Assembly: GCA_017616435.1 (NCBI GenBank) | Contig: JAFZYC010000036.1 | Coordinates: 1 to 40,639 of the forward strand | DNA: 40,639 bases | Source of the DNA: Clostridia bacterium | GTDB lineage: Bacteria > Bacillota > Clostridia > Christensenellales > CAG-138 | Reading direction: 5' to 3' | Shown here: in pieces, positions 30,081 through 38,451 of the stretch | Layout: each line of letters begins with the position of its first letter | Numbering within the stretch: position 1 is the stretch's first letter | Position numbers and translations under genes: made by a program | Notes under the pieces: generated by a model | Told to the model about the DNA's origin: nothing | Seen by the model: the letters and a program-made list of their open reading frames with translations, nothing else | Databases searched by the model: none

Positions 30081-32021
30081 TTAGTCAAGTGCCAGCACGG
30101 CGAACCCGTATTCGGGAAGGGCTATCGAAAGGCTCCCGTCCGCCTCGCAAACAGCGCCGGTCATAAGGTCGCGGAACCTGCCGCAAAGTATGGGCGTTGC
30201 CTCGCCTTCCGAAAAATCGGAAGGCGTGAGCCGCACTGTTTTCGCGCTGCCGCGGTTGATAAGCGTCACCGCTTCCGTCCCGCCGACGCGTGCGACGGCG
30301 AATACGTCGCAGCCGAAGGAGGCGAATCCCGTCTTGCCATCGGCAAAAACGGGGCAAGACGCGCGCGCCGCGGTCAAAGCGCGGTAATGCGCCATGAGCT
30401 CGTTATCCTCATGTCCCCATGGGTAGGGGCGGCGGCAGAACGGATCCGCGAGGCCGGTGAGCCCCGCCTCGTCGCCGTAGAATATGCATGGCGAGAACGG
30501 CATCGCAAACTGCAGGCAGGACGCCAGGAGGAGGCGCTTTTTTCCCTTGTCGGCATCCTCCGCGGAGGGACGCCAATGCGCCTGCGCCGGGCGGGGGAGG
30601 GCGGCCTTCACGGGGCAGCCGCAGAGAACGGAGAGTATCCTTTCGGTATCGTGGGAGCCGAGCATGCCGAGCTGCGCGCGCATGAACCCGCGCGGGTAGC
30701 CCTCAAGCTGCGCCGAGAGCTCCGCCTTCAATCCGGCGGCGTCGATGCGCCCGAGAAGGAAATCCACCGCCGCATCGCGGAAGGGGTAATCCATCACCCC
30801 GTCAAGCTCCGCGCCGTTCGCGTATTCGCGCCGGCGGCCGTGACCGTCGCGCTTCAATACCGCGTCCTCCCAGACTTCGCCTATGAGCACCGCATCGGGG
30901 GATATCGCTTTGAGGCGCGTCCTCAGGAACTTTATGAACTCGTCCGGAAGCTCGTCCGCGACGTCCAGCCTCCAGCCGTCCGCGCCGAGGCGGATCCATT
31001 TTTCAAGCACGCCCGCAACGAAATCCATGTAGGAGGGCGTAAGCTCCTCCACTTCGGGCAGCGTCTCGAAATCCCACCAGCAGCGGAAGCCGTGTCTATA
31101 ACGCCTGTCGAACTCGTACCATTCGCGGTAGGGGGATCCGGGGTCGTTGTAGGCGCCGTTCCCATAATTCCCGCGGCGGTCGAAATAGATGCTGTCGTCC
31201 CCCGTGTGGGAGAAAACGCCGTCGAGCATGAGCTTTATCCCCGCATCGTGCAGGGCGCCTGTAAGTCGGATAAAGTCCTCCTCCGTCCCGAGGAGGGGGT
31301 CGACGCTCATGTAATCGGATATGCTGTACCGGTGATTGTACGCGGATTCGAATATGGGATTGAGGTAAAGTACCTCGACGCCGAGCGACTTGAGATACGG
31401 TATCTTATCGATGATGCCCTGAAAATTGCCGAAATAATAATCCTGCGGGGAGTAGAAGCGCTCGCCGCCGCGGGGGCAGTAGTCGACCTCCTCGTCCCAT
31501 TCCTTTTCGGTCACGCGGCGCCCGAGCGCGCGGTGATGCGCGATCCCCGCTTCAAGGCCGGGGTATTCGCCGCGAGCGAACCTGTCGGGGAATATCTGAT
31601 AGGCGATCCTTCCGCAGAAAGCCTCCGGCGTCGTAAAATCACGGTCGTAAACGGTAATGCGGTAATCGTGGGGGAGCTCCCGCGTGAGCTCCGATCCGCC
31701 CGAGCGCAGCATGGCGTCCTTCGCCCCGACATAGAAGAAATCGTCGTTCAGATGCAGGCGGAAATGATACCACGAAACGCAGGGCTTATCCGCCATTTTT
31801 ACGCGGAAAACGAACACCCGCGCGCCGTTCTCCTCATATTCGCTCTGCGCGGGCAGGAAGCTCTCCGCGCCGTTCCAAATGCGAAGTACGGCGTTGACTC
31901 TTTCCGCGTCGGGACCTGAAACTGTGAGGCGGAGCAGTACTTCGTCGCCGCAGCGCAGTGCGCCGAACGGCTCGCGAAAGCGAAGAGAAGTCGAATCGTG
32001 ATATGCGTTTATCCCGCGCAT
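30081..32021 (-). CDS. Glycoside hydrolase family 13 (neopullulanase/alpha-glucosidase-like)
   Basis: A 646-residue intracellular enzyme (no signal peptide). The start is the ATG at 32021, with AAGGAAGG in front; the open frame continues upstream to 32153, but only through promoter sequence. Residues 1-115 form an N-terminal beta-sandwich domain typical of neopullulanases and cyclomaltodextrinases. The (beta/alpha)8 barrel holds IAYQIFPDRF (139-148), DGVFSHTG (267-274), GWRLDVADE with nucleophile Asp353, IGEVWED with acid/base Glu382, and GSHDTE with Asp458. A small C-terminal beta domain ends the protein. It would trim maltodextrins or cyclodextrins. It is a single-gene unit with an extended -10 promoter. 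Confidence 0.93.
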   Translation of the reverse strand: MRGINAYHDSTSLRFREPFGALRCGDEVLLRLTVSGPDAERVNAVLRIWNGAESFLPAQSEYEENGARVFVFRVKMADKPCVSWYHFRLHLNDDFFYVGAKDAMLRSGGSELTRELPHDYRITVYDRDFTTPEAFCGRIAYQIFPDRFARGEYPGLEAGIAHHRALGRRVTEKEWDEEVDYCPRGGERFYSPQDYYFGNFQGIIDKIPYLKSLGVEVLYLNPIFESAYNHRYSISDYMSVDPLLGTEEDFIRLTGALHDAGIKLMLDGVFSHTGDDSIYFDRRGNYGNGAYNDPGSPYREWYEFDRRYRHGFRCWWDFETLPEVEELTPSYMDFVAGVLEKWIRLGADGWRLDVADELPDEFIKFLRTRLKAISPDAVLIGEVWEDAVLKRDGHGRRREYANGAELDGVMDYPFRDAAVDFLLGRIDAAGLKAELSAQLEGYPRGFMRAQLGMLGSHDTERILSVLCGCPVKAALPRPAQAHWRPSAEDADKGKKRLLLASCLQFAMPFSPCIFYGDEAGLTGLADPFCRRPYPWGHEDNELMAHYRALTAARASCPVFADGKTGFASFGCDVFAVARVGGTEAVTLINRGSAKTVRLTPSDFSEGEATPILCGRFRDLMTGAVCEADGSLSIALPEYGFAVLALD

Positions 32022-32049
32022 AAGGCACCTTCCTTTATTTGATAAGGGG

Positions 32050-32058
32050 ATTATAGCA
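32050..32058 (-). promoter_or_regulatory. Extended -10 promoter of the GH13 gene
   Basis: On the minus strand TGC (32058-32056) is followed directly by TATAAT (32055-32050). The -35 region at 17 bases (TTTTCT, 32078-32073) is poor, as is common with extended -10 promoters. Confidence 0.7.
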
Positions 32059-32091
32059 TATTCGCGCGATAAAGAAAAGCAGCTTTCGTGC

Positions 32092-32119
32092 TTGACAGAT
32101 CCGGGATTTGTGGTAAAAT
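32092..32119 (+). promoter_or_regulatory. Promoter of the pheST transcript
   Basis: TTGACA (32092-32097), 16-base spacer ending TGG, TAAAAT (32114-32119). It sits back to back with the GH13 promoter and is about 280 bases upstream of pheS, leaving room for the T-box leader. Confidence 0.9.
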
Positions 32120-32124
32120 AATTA

Positions 32125-32365
32125 TTCGTACAGGCTTTGAAGGGGAAAAGCAAAGCGAGCTATGAAAGAGAGGCGCGCCGCCGGCTGAAAACGCGCCATA
32201 GCAGACAGAGCATCAAGTTCGCCCCGGAGCTTTCGCGGTGAAGTGTTTATGTGTAGCCGCGTTCGGGCGCGCCCGTTACAGCGCGTAATGAGGCATGGGG
32301 ATCCCCATGCGAATCAGGGTGGTACCACGGCTCTGCGCCGTCCCTATGGGATGCGCAGGGCTTTT
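32125..32365 (+). ncRNA. T-box riboswitch, phenylalanine-type leader of pheST
   Basis: The T-box core GGGTGGTACCACGG is at 32317-32330. Stem I contains GAAAGAGAG (about 32164-32172) and GCCGGCTGAAAACGC (about 32179-32193), both usual T-box elements. AAGTTCGCC near 32217-32225 offers a UUC (Phe) specifier codon. Stem III is GCATGGGG/CCCCATGC (32293-32310). The terminator pairs GCTCTGCGC (32330-32338) with GCGCAGGGC (32353-32361), followed by TTTT. Uncharged tRNA-Phe would stabilise the antiterminator and allow pheST expression. The riboswitch class is certain; the exact specifier is inferred. Confidence 0.93.
32330..32365 (+). terminator. T-box leader terminator
   Basis: GCTCTGCGC and GCGCAGGGC, plus inner TCCC/GGGA, make a stem followed by TTTT. 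It is mutually exclusive with the antiterminator formed by the T-box core. Confidence 0.88.
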
Positions 32366-32396
32366 ATTATCGAAACAACGAAAGGAGTTCAATATA

Positions 32397-33425
32397 GTGT
32401 TTGAAGATCTTCTGGCAATTAGAGAGGCGGCTTTGGCTGAGCTTTCGCGGATCGAAACCTCCGATGAGCTTACCGAGCTTTCGACCTCCGTGCTGGGCCG
32501 CGGCGGCAAGCTGACCGCGATACTCCGCACGATGGGCAAGCTCTCCGCGGAGGAGAGGGCGGAGCTCGGCAAGAGGGCCAACGCCGTTAAGCAGGAGCTC
32601 ACCGAAATGTTCGAGGAGCGCAAGGCGAAGCTTTCCGAGATCGCGGAGCAGAAAAGGATAGAGCGCGAAGCTGTGGACGTGACGCTCCCCGGCGTTCGCC
32701 GCGCCGTTTCGGCCGGCGCGCTCAACCCCCTTACGCTCGTCTACCGCGAGATAAGGGACGCGCTCATAGGTCTCGGCTTCACCACGTTCGAGGGACCGGA
32801 GGTCGAGTATGACGAATACAACTTCACCCTGCTCAATCTGCCCCCGAACCATCCCGCCCGCGACATGCAGGATACGTTCTACGTCAACGACAAGGTGCTT
32901 TTGAGGACGCACACCTCCCCCTGCGAGGCAAGGGCTTTAAAGACGCTCGATCTGCCCTTCCGCCTCGTCATTCCCGGCAGGTGCTTCCGCGTCGACGAGC
33001 CGGACGCCTCCCACAGTCCCGTATTCATGCAGATGGAGGGCCTCGTGGTCGACCGCAACGTCTCGCTTGCCGATCTTAAGGGCACCATCGATTCGTTTGT
33101 AAAGGCCGTGTTCGGCGAGAACGTCGAATCGCGCTTAAGACCCAGCTACTTCCCGTTCACGGAACCCTCGGCGGAGGTCGATATCTCCTGCACCATCTGC
33201 GGAGGCAAGGGCTGCTCAAGCTGCAAGGGCACCGGCTGGATGGAGATAATGGGCTGCGGCATCACGAACCCCCACGAGATAGAGAACTGTGGGCACTCCT
33301 CCGATGAGTGGCGCGCCTTCGCATGGGGCGTCGGCGTCGACCGTGTCGCCTGCCTCAAGTACGGCATAAGCGACATCCGCCTCATCTATGAGGGAGACGG
33401 CCGGTTCCTTTCCCAGTTCAAGTGA
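32397..33425 (+). CDS. pheS: Phenylalanyl-tRNA synthetase alpha subunit
   Basis: A 342-residue class II synthetase subunit. The start is the GTG at 32397, with AAAGGAG nine bases upstream; the longer open frame back to 32295 lies in the T-box and is not coding. Residues 1-90 form the N-terminal coiled coil that contacts tRNA. The catalytic domain contains motif 2 (THTSPCEARAL) and motif 3 (GVGVDRVACLKYGISDIR), plus a Cys cluster (CTICGGKGCSSCKGTGW) near residue 265, found in many bacterial PheS proteins. PheS and PheT form an alpha2-beta2 enzyme. Expression is controlled by the T-box leader. Confidence 0.97.
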   Translation: MFEDLLAIREAALAELSRIETSDELTELSTSVLGRGGKLTAILRTMGKLSAEERAELGKRANAVKQELTEMFEERKAKLSEIAEQKRIEREAVDVTLPGVRRAVSAGALNPLTLVYREIRDALIGLGFTTFEGPEVEYDEYNFTLLNLPPNHPARDMQDTFYVNDKVLLRTHTSPCEARALKTLDLPFRLVIPGRCFRVDEPDASHSPVFMQMEGLVVDRNVSLADLKGTIDSFVKAVFGENVESRLRPSYFPFTEPSAEVDISCTICGGKGCSSCKGTGWMEIMGCGITNPHEIENCGHSSDEWRAFAWGVGVDRVACLKYGISDIRLIYEGDGRFLSQFK

Positions 33426-33438
33426 TCGGAGGCAAATT

Positions 33439-35853
33439 ATGAAACTACCGCTTAAATGGCTTAAAGAATACGTCGATTTCAACGTCACTCCCGCCGAGTT
33501 TTCCGAAAGGATGCTCCTCAGAGGCTTTGAGGTCGCGGAGATAATACCCGAGATGGGCCCCGTCGACGGCGTTTACGTCTGCGAGATAACCGCGATAGAG
33601 CCGCATCCCAACGCCGATAAGCTCCGCGTCTGCACCGTGGACGTGGGTAAGGAAGAGCCGCTTCAGATCGTCACCAACGCGACGAACGTGAAAGTAGGCG
33701 ATCAGGTCCCCGTCGCGCTCGATAACGCAAAGCTCACCGGCGGCCTCGAGATACACCCGACCAAGATGCGCGGCGTGGCGAGCGCCGGCATGTTCTGCGG
33801 CAGCGAGGAGCTTGGCATAACCAACGTGGAATATCCCGGCTGCGAGAACGGCGGCGTAATGGTCTTCTTCGAGAAGCACCCGAACGGCCAGCGCATACAG
33901 GAAGCCCTCGATATGGACGACTGCATATTCGATATCGAGCTCACGCCCAACCGCCCCGACTGTCAGTCGATAATCGGCATCTGCCGCGAGGCAGCGGCGG
34001 CGCTGGGTCAGTCCTTCCGCGAGCCCGATCCCCGCATAGTCGAGGGCGAGGGCGACTGCCGCGATATCGCGCGAGTCACCGTGGAGAATCCCTACCTCTG
34101 CCCGCGCTACACCGCGCGCGTGGTCACCGACCTTAAGATCGAGCCTTCGCCCCTCTGGCTGCAGAGGAAGCTGAAGCTCGTCGGTCTGAGGCCCATAAAC
34201 AACATAGTCGATATCACGAACCTCGTGCTCGTCGAATACGGCCACCCCATGCACGCGTTCGACCTCGCCTGCGTCGCGGACAGCCACATCGTGGTCAGGA
34301 ACGCGAAGCAGGATGAGATCGTCTACACCCTTGACGGCAAGGAGCGCGTAATGAGCGACGACATGCTCCTCATCGCCGATCCCACGAAGGGCGTCGGCGT
34401 AGCGGGCGTCATGGGCGGCCTCAACAGCGAGATCACCGAGAACACCAAGGCGACCCTCTTCGAAAGCGCCGTGTTCCGTCCCGAGAACATCCGCTCCACC
34501 GCAAGGCGTCTGCATCACGTCACGGATTCCGCTGCCCGCTTCATTAAGGGCGTCGAGCCCGTCAACGCGGAAAAGGCGCTTGCCCGCGCGATAGAGCTCG
34601 TCGACGAGCTCAAAGCAGGCAAGGTGATGGGCGGCATGATAGACGTCTGCGCGGCGGATCTTGCGGAAAAGCAGGTCACGGCGTCCGTATCCCATATCAA
34701 CGAGATACTCAATACCGATCTTTCCGCCGAAAAAATGGCGGAGCTGCTCGGCTCCATCAATATCCCCACGGAGGCGATCGGCGACGCGCTCTCGATCCGC
34801 GTGCCGCATTTCCGCACTGATATCGAGGACGGTATCGAGACCGACTGGGATATCGCGGAGGAGGTCGGCCGCCTTTACGGCTATACCAACATCGCTCCCA
34901 CGCTCATGCGCGGCGATACCTTCCGCGGCCGCGTAGGCCGGTCCTTCAAGGATGAGGATATCGTTAAGGACACTATGGCGGCGCTCGGCTGTCTTGAGCT
35001 TTACAATTACAATTTCATCTCCCCCAAGGAGATAGAGAATCTCATGATCCCGGAGAACGATGAGCGAAGGAAGACCGTAAAGCTCCTCAACCCCTTCGGC
35101 GAGGATCAGTCCCTCATGCGCACGGAGCTCGCGGGCGGTCTCTTAAGGGCGGCGGCGCTCAACCTCAACCGCAAGACCGGCTTCGGCCGCTTCTTCGAGG
35201 TCGGCAACATTCATTTCGATAACGGCGACCTTCCCGAGGAGAGGAAAATGCTGGGCGTTATACACACCGGCGCGGGCGAGGATTTCTTCACGATAAAGGG
35301 CACTGTCGAAGCCCTGTTCGAGAAGCTCGGGATAGAGCGCGTCCGCTTTGAAAAGGGCGGCTCAGACTATCTGCATCCCACGCAGAAAGCGATAATGACC
35401 GTGAACGGCGAAAAGCTCGGCGAGATCGGCGCCGTACATCCCAAGGTACAGCGCGCGTTCGAGCTCTCCGCTCCCGCATACATTGCCGAGATCGACTTTG
35501 CCATGCTCCGCGGCAATATCGCGAGGGTAAGGAAGTATAAGCCCCTGCCCAAATACCCCGCCGTGCAGCGCGACCTCGCGCTCATAGTCGAGGATTCGAT
35601 GGAGGCACAGCAGGTAATAGACGTGATCGAAGCCGCAAAGGCGCGCGTGCTCGTGGAAAACGTCCGCGTGTTCGACGTCTACCGTCCCAAGCTCCCCGGC
35701 GACAAGGGTATCCCCATGGGCAAGAAGAGCATGGCGTTCACGTTCCAGCTCCGCTCGGACGATCACACCCTCACCGACGAGGAGATCGGTCAGGCGGTCA
35801 ACACGATACTGAAGAGCCTGAAGTTCCGCCTCGGCGCAGAGCTTCGCGCATAA
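33439..35853 (+). CDS. pheT: Phenylalanyl-tRNA synthetase beta subunit
   Basis: An 804-residue protein of standard size. The ATG at 33439 has a GGAGG site; the upstream portion of the open frame (from 33388) overlaps pheS and is rejected. Domain order is normal: N-terminal LPLKWLKEYVDF, EMAP-type tRNA-binding domain (about 40-150), B3/B4 editing domain (about 210-390), B5 domain (about 400-475), the inactive synthetase core, and a C-terminal ferredoxin-like anticodon-binding domain (about 705-804, from KYPAVQRDLALIV). It follows pheS by 13 bases and ends before a strong terminator. Confidence 0.97.
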   Translation: MKLPLKWLKEYVDFNVTPAEFSERMLLRGFEVAEIIPEMGPVDGVYVCEITAIEPHPNADKLRVCTVDVGKEEPLQIVTNATNVKVGDQVPVALDNAKLTGGLEIHPTKMRGVASAGMFCGSEELGITNVEYPGCENGGVMVFFEKHPNGQRIQEALDMDDCIFDIELTPNRPDCQSIIGICREAAAALGQSFREPDPRIVEGEGDCRDIARVTVENPYLCPRYTARVVTDLKIEPSPLWLQRKLKLVGLRPINNIVDITNLVLVEYGHPMHAFDLACVADSHIVVRNAKQDEIVYTLDGKERVMSDDMLLIADPTKGVGVAGVMGGLNSEITENTKATLFESAVFRPENIRSTARRLHHVTDSAARFIKGVEPVNAEKALARAIELVDELKAGKVMGGMIDVCAADLAEKQVTASVSHINEILNTDLSAEKMAELLGSINIPTEAIGDALSIRVPHFRTDIEDGIETDWDIAEEVGRLYGYTNIAPTLMRGDTFRGRVGRSFKDEDIVKDTMAALGCLELYNYNFISPKEIENLMIPENDERRKTVKLLNPFGEDQSLMRTELAGGLLRAAALNLNRKTGFGRFFEVGNIHFDNGDLPEERKMLGVIHTGAGEDFFTIKGTVEALFEKLGIERVRFEKGGSDYLHPTQKAIMTVNGEKLGEIGAVHPKVQRAFELSAPAYIAEIDFAMLRGNIARVRKYKPLPKYPAVQRDLALIVEDSMEAQQVIDVIEAAKARVLVENVRVFDVYRPKLPGDKGIPMGKKSMAFTFQLRSDDHTLTDEEIGQAVNTILKSLKFRLGAELRA

Positions 35854-35864
35854 GACATTAGGCT

Positions 35865-35899
35865 GCCGAGAAAGCCGGAAAGGCTTTCTCGGCGCTTTT
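35865..35899 (+). terminator. Terminator of the pheST operon
   Basis: GCCGAGAAAGCC (35865-35876), loop GGAAA, GGCTTTCTCGGC (35882-35893), then GCTTTTA. The T-tract starts two bases after the stem. Confidence 0.88.
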
Positions 35900-35909
35900 A
35901 GATTATGAA

Positions 35910-36545
35910 ATGATAAGCGTCTCGGAATACAAAAAGGATCCCTGCGGCACGCTCTCGATACCGTATTACAAGGCGCGCCGCATCGGCATTCCCGAGGGCG
36001 TGCGCGTAGTCCACGCGAGGGACTTTAATGGAGTTCCCGATGGCTGTGCGGATGAGCTGTATTTCCGCCTGCTTCACGACCTCAAGGAACTGCCGGAGGT
36101 ACACAGCGCGCGCTTTGCCGTGAGAACGGCGGGGGTGGAGGATATCCCGCTCATCGCGGATATCATCGACCGCTCGTATGAGGATATGAGCGTTTCGGCC
36201 GAGCGGCTACTCCTGATGCGCGAATGCGCGGAGTTCTCACCCGATCTGTGGATCGTCGCCTTTGATAAGGAGAGCATGCTTGCCGCGGCCTGCGGAATCG
36301 CGGAGCTCGACCGTAAAACGGGCGAGGGCTCGCTCGAATGGATACAGGTCTTGCCCGGGTATCGCCGCCGCGGCGCCGGTTCGCTCATCGTTGCGGAGCT
36401 GCTTGATCGGCTGCGTGGGAAAGCGGCTTTCGTGACCGTTTCGGGAAAACAGAGGGATCCTCTCCGCCCGGAAGCGCTCTATCGCAAATGCGGTTTTAAG
36501 GGCAGCGATATCTGGCACGTGATAAGGGAAATTAAAAGCGTCTGA
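35910..36545 (+). CDS. GNAT family N-acetyltransferase
   Basis: A 211-residue protein. The acetyl-CoA-binding motif A is clear: LEWIQVLPGYRRRGAGSLIV (about 138-157, with the R-R-R-G-A-G pyrophosphate loop), preceded by the RTAGVEDIPLIADIIDRSY start of the GNAT domain near residue 70. Residues 1-65 form an N-terminal extension (SVSEYKKDPCGTLSIPYYK) that I have seen in clostridial GNAT proteins and that may recognise the substrate. The acceptor is unknown. No convincing Shine-Dalgarno or promoter is seen between the pheT terminator and the ATG, so expression may depend on read-through. Confidence 0.87.
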   Translation: MISVSEYKKDPCGTLSIPYYKARRIGIPEGVRVVHARDFNGVPDGCADELYFRLLHDLKELPEVHSARFAVRTAGVEDIPLIADIIDRSYEDMSVSAERLLLMRECAEFSPDLWIVAFDKESMLAAACGIAELDRKTGEGSLEWIQVLPGYRRRGAGSLIVAELLDRLRGKAAFVTVSGKQRDPLRPEALYRKCGFKGSDIWHVIREIKSV

Positions 36546-36585
36546 CGCCTCTGTCAGGCCTGACATACCGCAAAGGAGGAAGAAC

Positions 36586-38394
36586 ATGAGGATGCTCAAG
36601 CGCTACCTAGCGCTCGTGATGGCCGCGGCCGTGCTGCTTGCGCAGGCTCCGTCGATAGGGCACGCGGAGAAGGAAGATTCCATCTCCGAAACGTACGTGC
36701 TCGCGCCATTGACTTCGGAGGGCGTGACCGCTGCGGAGCTCTATTCCGGCTCCATGGAGATCGAAGCGCATGAGGTGGGCAGTAGGCTGGTCTTCGATGA
36801 GACGAAGGGCCTTTCGTTCGAGGTCGTCTACGGCGAGGGATGGTCCTCCTGCGGTACGTATTCGAACTTTTTCCCGGACGACGCCCGCGCCTCCGTCACG
36901 GAGACGGAACCGGGCCGCTTCGAATACTGCTTCAGCGCGGTCGAGGGCGAGAGCGTGCAGCTCTCCGAGTGGAACTCCGTCTCGATCTATGCCTCCTGCG
37001 CGGAGCTGCCGAAGCTGTACATCGACGCGGCTCTGCCATTCGACGAGATAGGCAAGGAGGATTGGGTCGACGCCGACTTCACATTGACGCTCGGCACAAA
37101 GCAGTTCTCGACCGGCGATTTTGAGGGCTCCGGCGCGGTGAAGGGCAGGGGAAACACCTCCTGGACATACCCCAAGAAGCCTTATTCCATCAAGCTCGAC
37201 AGCAAGACTTCGCTGCTCGACATTCCCAAGACAAAGAAATACGCCATAATACCGAGCTATTACGACGGCTCGCTCATGCGCAATTTCATAACGTATAAGA
37301 TCTGGCAGGGACTAACGGGCATCGATTACGTCCCGAAATGCGAATTCGTGGACGTGTATCTTAACGGCGAATACAACGGCATCTACATTCTCGTTGAAAG
37401 GATCGACATAGAAAAGAACAAAATAGATATAGATGAGGCGGACGCCGATAATCTTTCGGGCGGCTACCTGATCGAAAAGGATATCGCGATCAAGGTCGAT
37501 TTCGATAACGATATCTGGTTCAACTGCCCCTACTGGGCAAATCAGTCGCAGGATTATTTCGTGCTAAAAGCCCCGGAACCCGACGACGATGAGCTCCGTC
37601 AGGCCATGACCGACTACCTCGAAAGCTATATGCAGAGCGTCCACGACGCAATAATGGGCGAGAGCGGGGAGGATTACGCCCGCTACGTCGACGTGAGCTC
37701 GTGGATCGACTTCATAATACTACAGGAGATAGCGAAGAACATCGACGGCAATATGAAGACGAGCTGTTATATGTATAAGGACAGGGACGACGATCATCTC
37801 TATATGACCGCGCCGTGGGATTTCGACCTCGCTTACGGGCGTGTGTCGTGGGACAACGCCAGCCAGCAGCATAACGATGTCGATGACTGTCCTCCCGCGA
37901 ACACCGCGGACGGATTCATGATAGTGAACAGCTCAAATCCGTGGATGGATAAGCTCTATGATACCTCTCTCGATTTCAGGGCGGCGCTCATGATCCGCTA
38001 TACCGAGTACCGTTCGACCCTCATAGAGGATATGTTCCGCCTTATTAACGAGCAGGCGGCGTATCTTGCCATAGTGCAGGAGCCGAATCATGAACTGTGG
38101 GGCATGAGCTTCACCTCCGGCGTGGGGAACCTCCGAAATTGGCTCACGCAGCGCGTGGAATGGCTCGACAGCCAGTGGCTAACGACTCAGTTCGCGCCTG
38201 GCGACGTCAATATGGACGGCGCCGTGAACTCTGCCGACGCGCTCCTCGTGCTACGCCGCGCTATCGGCGCGATTCCCTCCGCGGGCAATGAAGCACTTGC
38301 CGACGTCAACGGCGACGGCGAGATCACCTCTGCCGACGCGCTGATGATATTGAGGATGTCAATGGGCATAATTCCCTCCGTCGGAGCGGAATGA
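36586..38394 (+). CDS. Secreted CotH-kinase family protein with C-terminal dockerin
   Basis: A 602-residue exported protein. A Sec signal (MRMLKRYLALVMAAAVLLAQ, then APSIGHA) ends near residue 27. A beta-rich segment (about 30-175) leads to the CotH kinase-like domain: KGRGNTSWTYPKKPYSIKL (about 186-204, phosphate-loop region), VDVYLNGEYNGIYILVERID (around 255-275), YLIEKD and PWDFDLAYG with the metal-binding DFD. CotH proteins phosphorylate partners in spore coats; secreted forms also occur in cellulosome organisms. Residues 537-602 are a type I dockerin with two calcium loops (DVNMDGAVNSADALLVLRR and DVNGDGEITSADALMILRM). It would bind a cohesin-bearing surface scaffold. GGAGG precedes the ATG. 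Confidence 0.92.
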   Translation: MRMLKRYLALVMAAAVLLAQAPSIGHAEKEDSISETYVLAPLTSEGVTAAELYSGSMEIEAHEVGSRLVFDETKGLSFEVVYGEGWSSCGTYSNFFPDDARASVTETEPGRFEYCFSAVEGESVQLSEWNSVSIYASCAELPKLYIDAALPFDEIGKEDWVDADFTLTLGTKQFSTGDFEGSGAVKGRGNTSWTYPKKPYSIKLDSKTSLLDIPKTKKYAIIPSYYDGSLMRNFITYKIWQGLTGIDYVPKCEFVDVYLNGEYNGIYILVERIDIEKNKIDIDEADADNLSGGYLIEKDIAIKVDFDNDIWFNCPYWANQSQDYFVLKAPEPDDDELRQAMTDYLESYMQSVHDAIMGESGEDYARYVDVSSWIDFIILQEIAKNIDGNMKTSCYMYKDRDDDHLYMTAPWDFDLAYGRVSWDNASQQHNDVDDCPPANTADGFMIVNSSNPWMDKLYDTSLDFRAALMIRYTEYRSTLIEDMFRLINEQAAYLAIVQEPNHELWGMSFTSGVGNLRNWLTQRVEWLDSQWLTTQFAPGDVNMDGAVNSADALLVLRRAIGAIPSAGNEALADVNGDGEITSADALMILRMSMGIIPSVGAE

Positions 38395-38407
38395 TAAAGA
38401 GAACATA

Positions 38408-38439
38408 AAAAGGGATCCTGCGTATGCAGGATCTCTTTT
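38408..38439. terminator. Bidirectional terminator between cotH-dockerin gene and prfB
   Basis: AAAAGGGATCCTGC (38408-38421), loop GTAT, GCAGGATCTCTTTT (38426-38439), one G-U pair. A and T runs at both ends let it work in both directions. Confidence 0.88.
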
Positions 38440-38451
38440 GCGTTCGCGTCA

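Noticed and set aside
30387..31919. Plus-strand open frame of 510 codons inside the GH13 gene
   Set aside because: It is antisense to a complete GH13 protein with all three catalytic residues.
32295..32396. N-terminal extension of PheS
   Set aside because: This stretch is the T-box stem III, antiterminator and terminator; the GTG at 32397 has the proper ribosome binding site.
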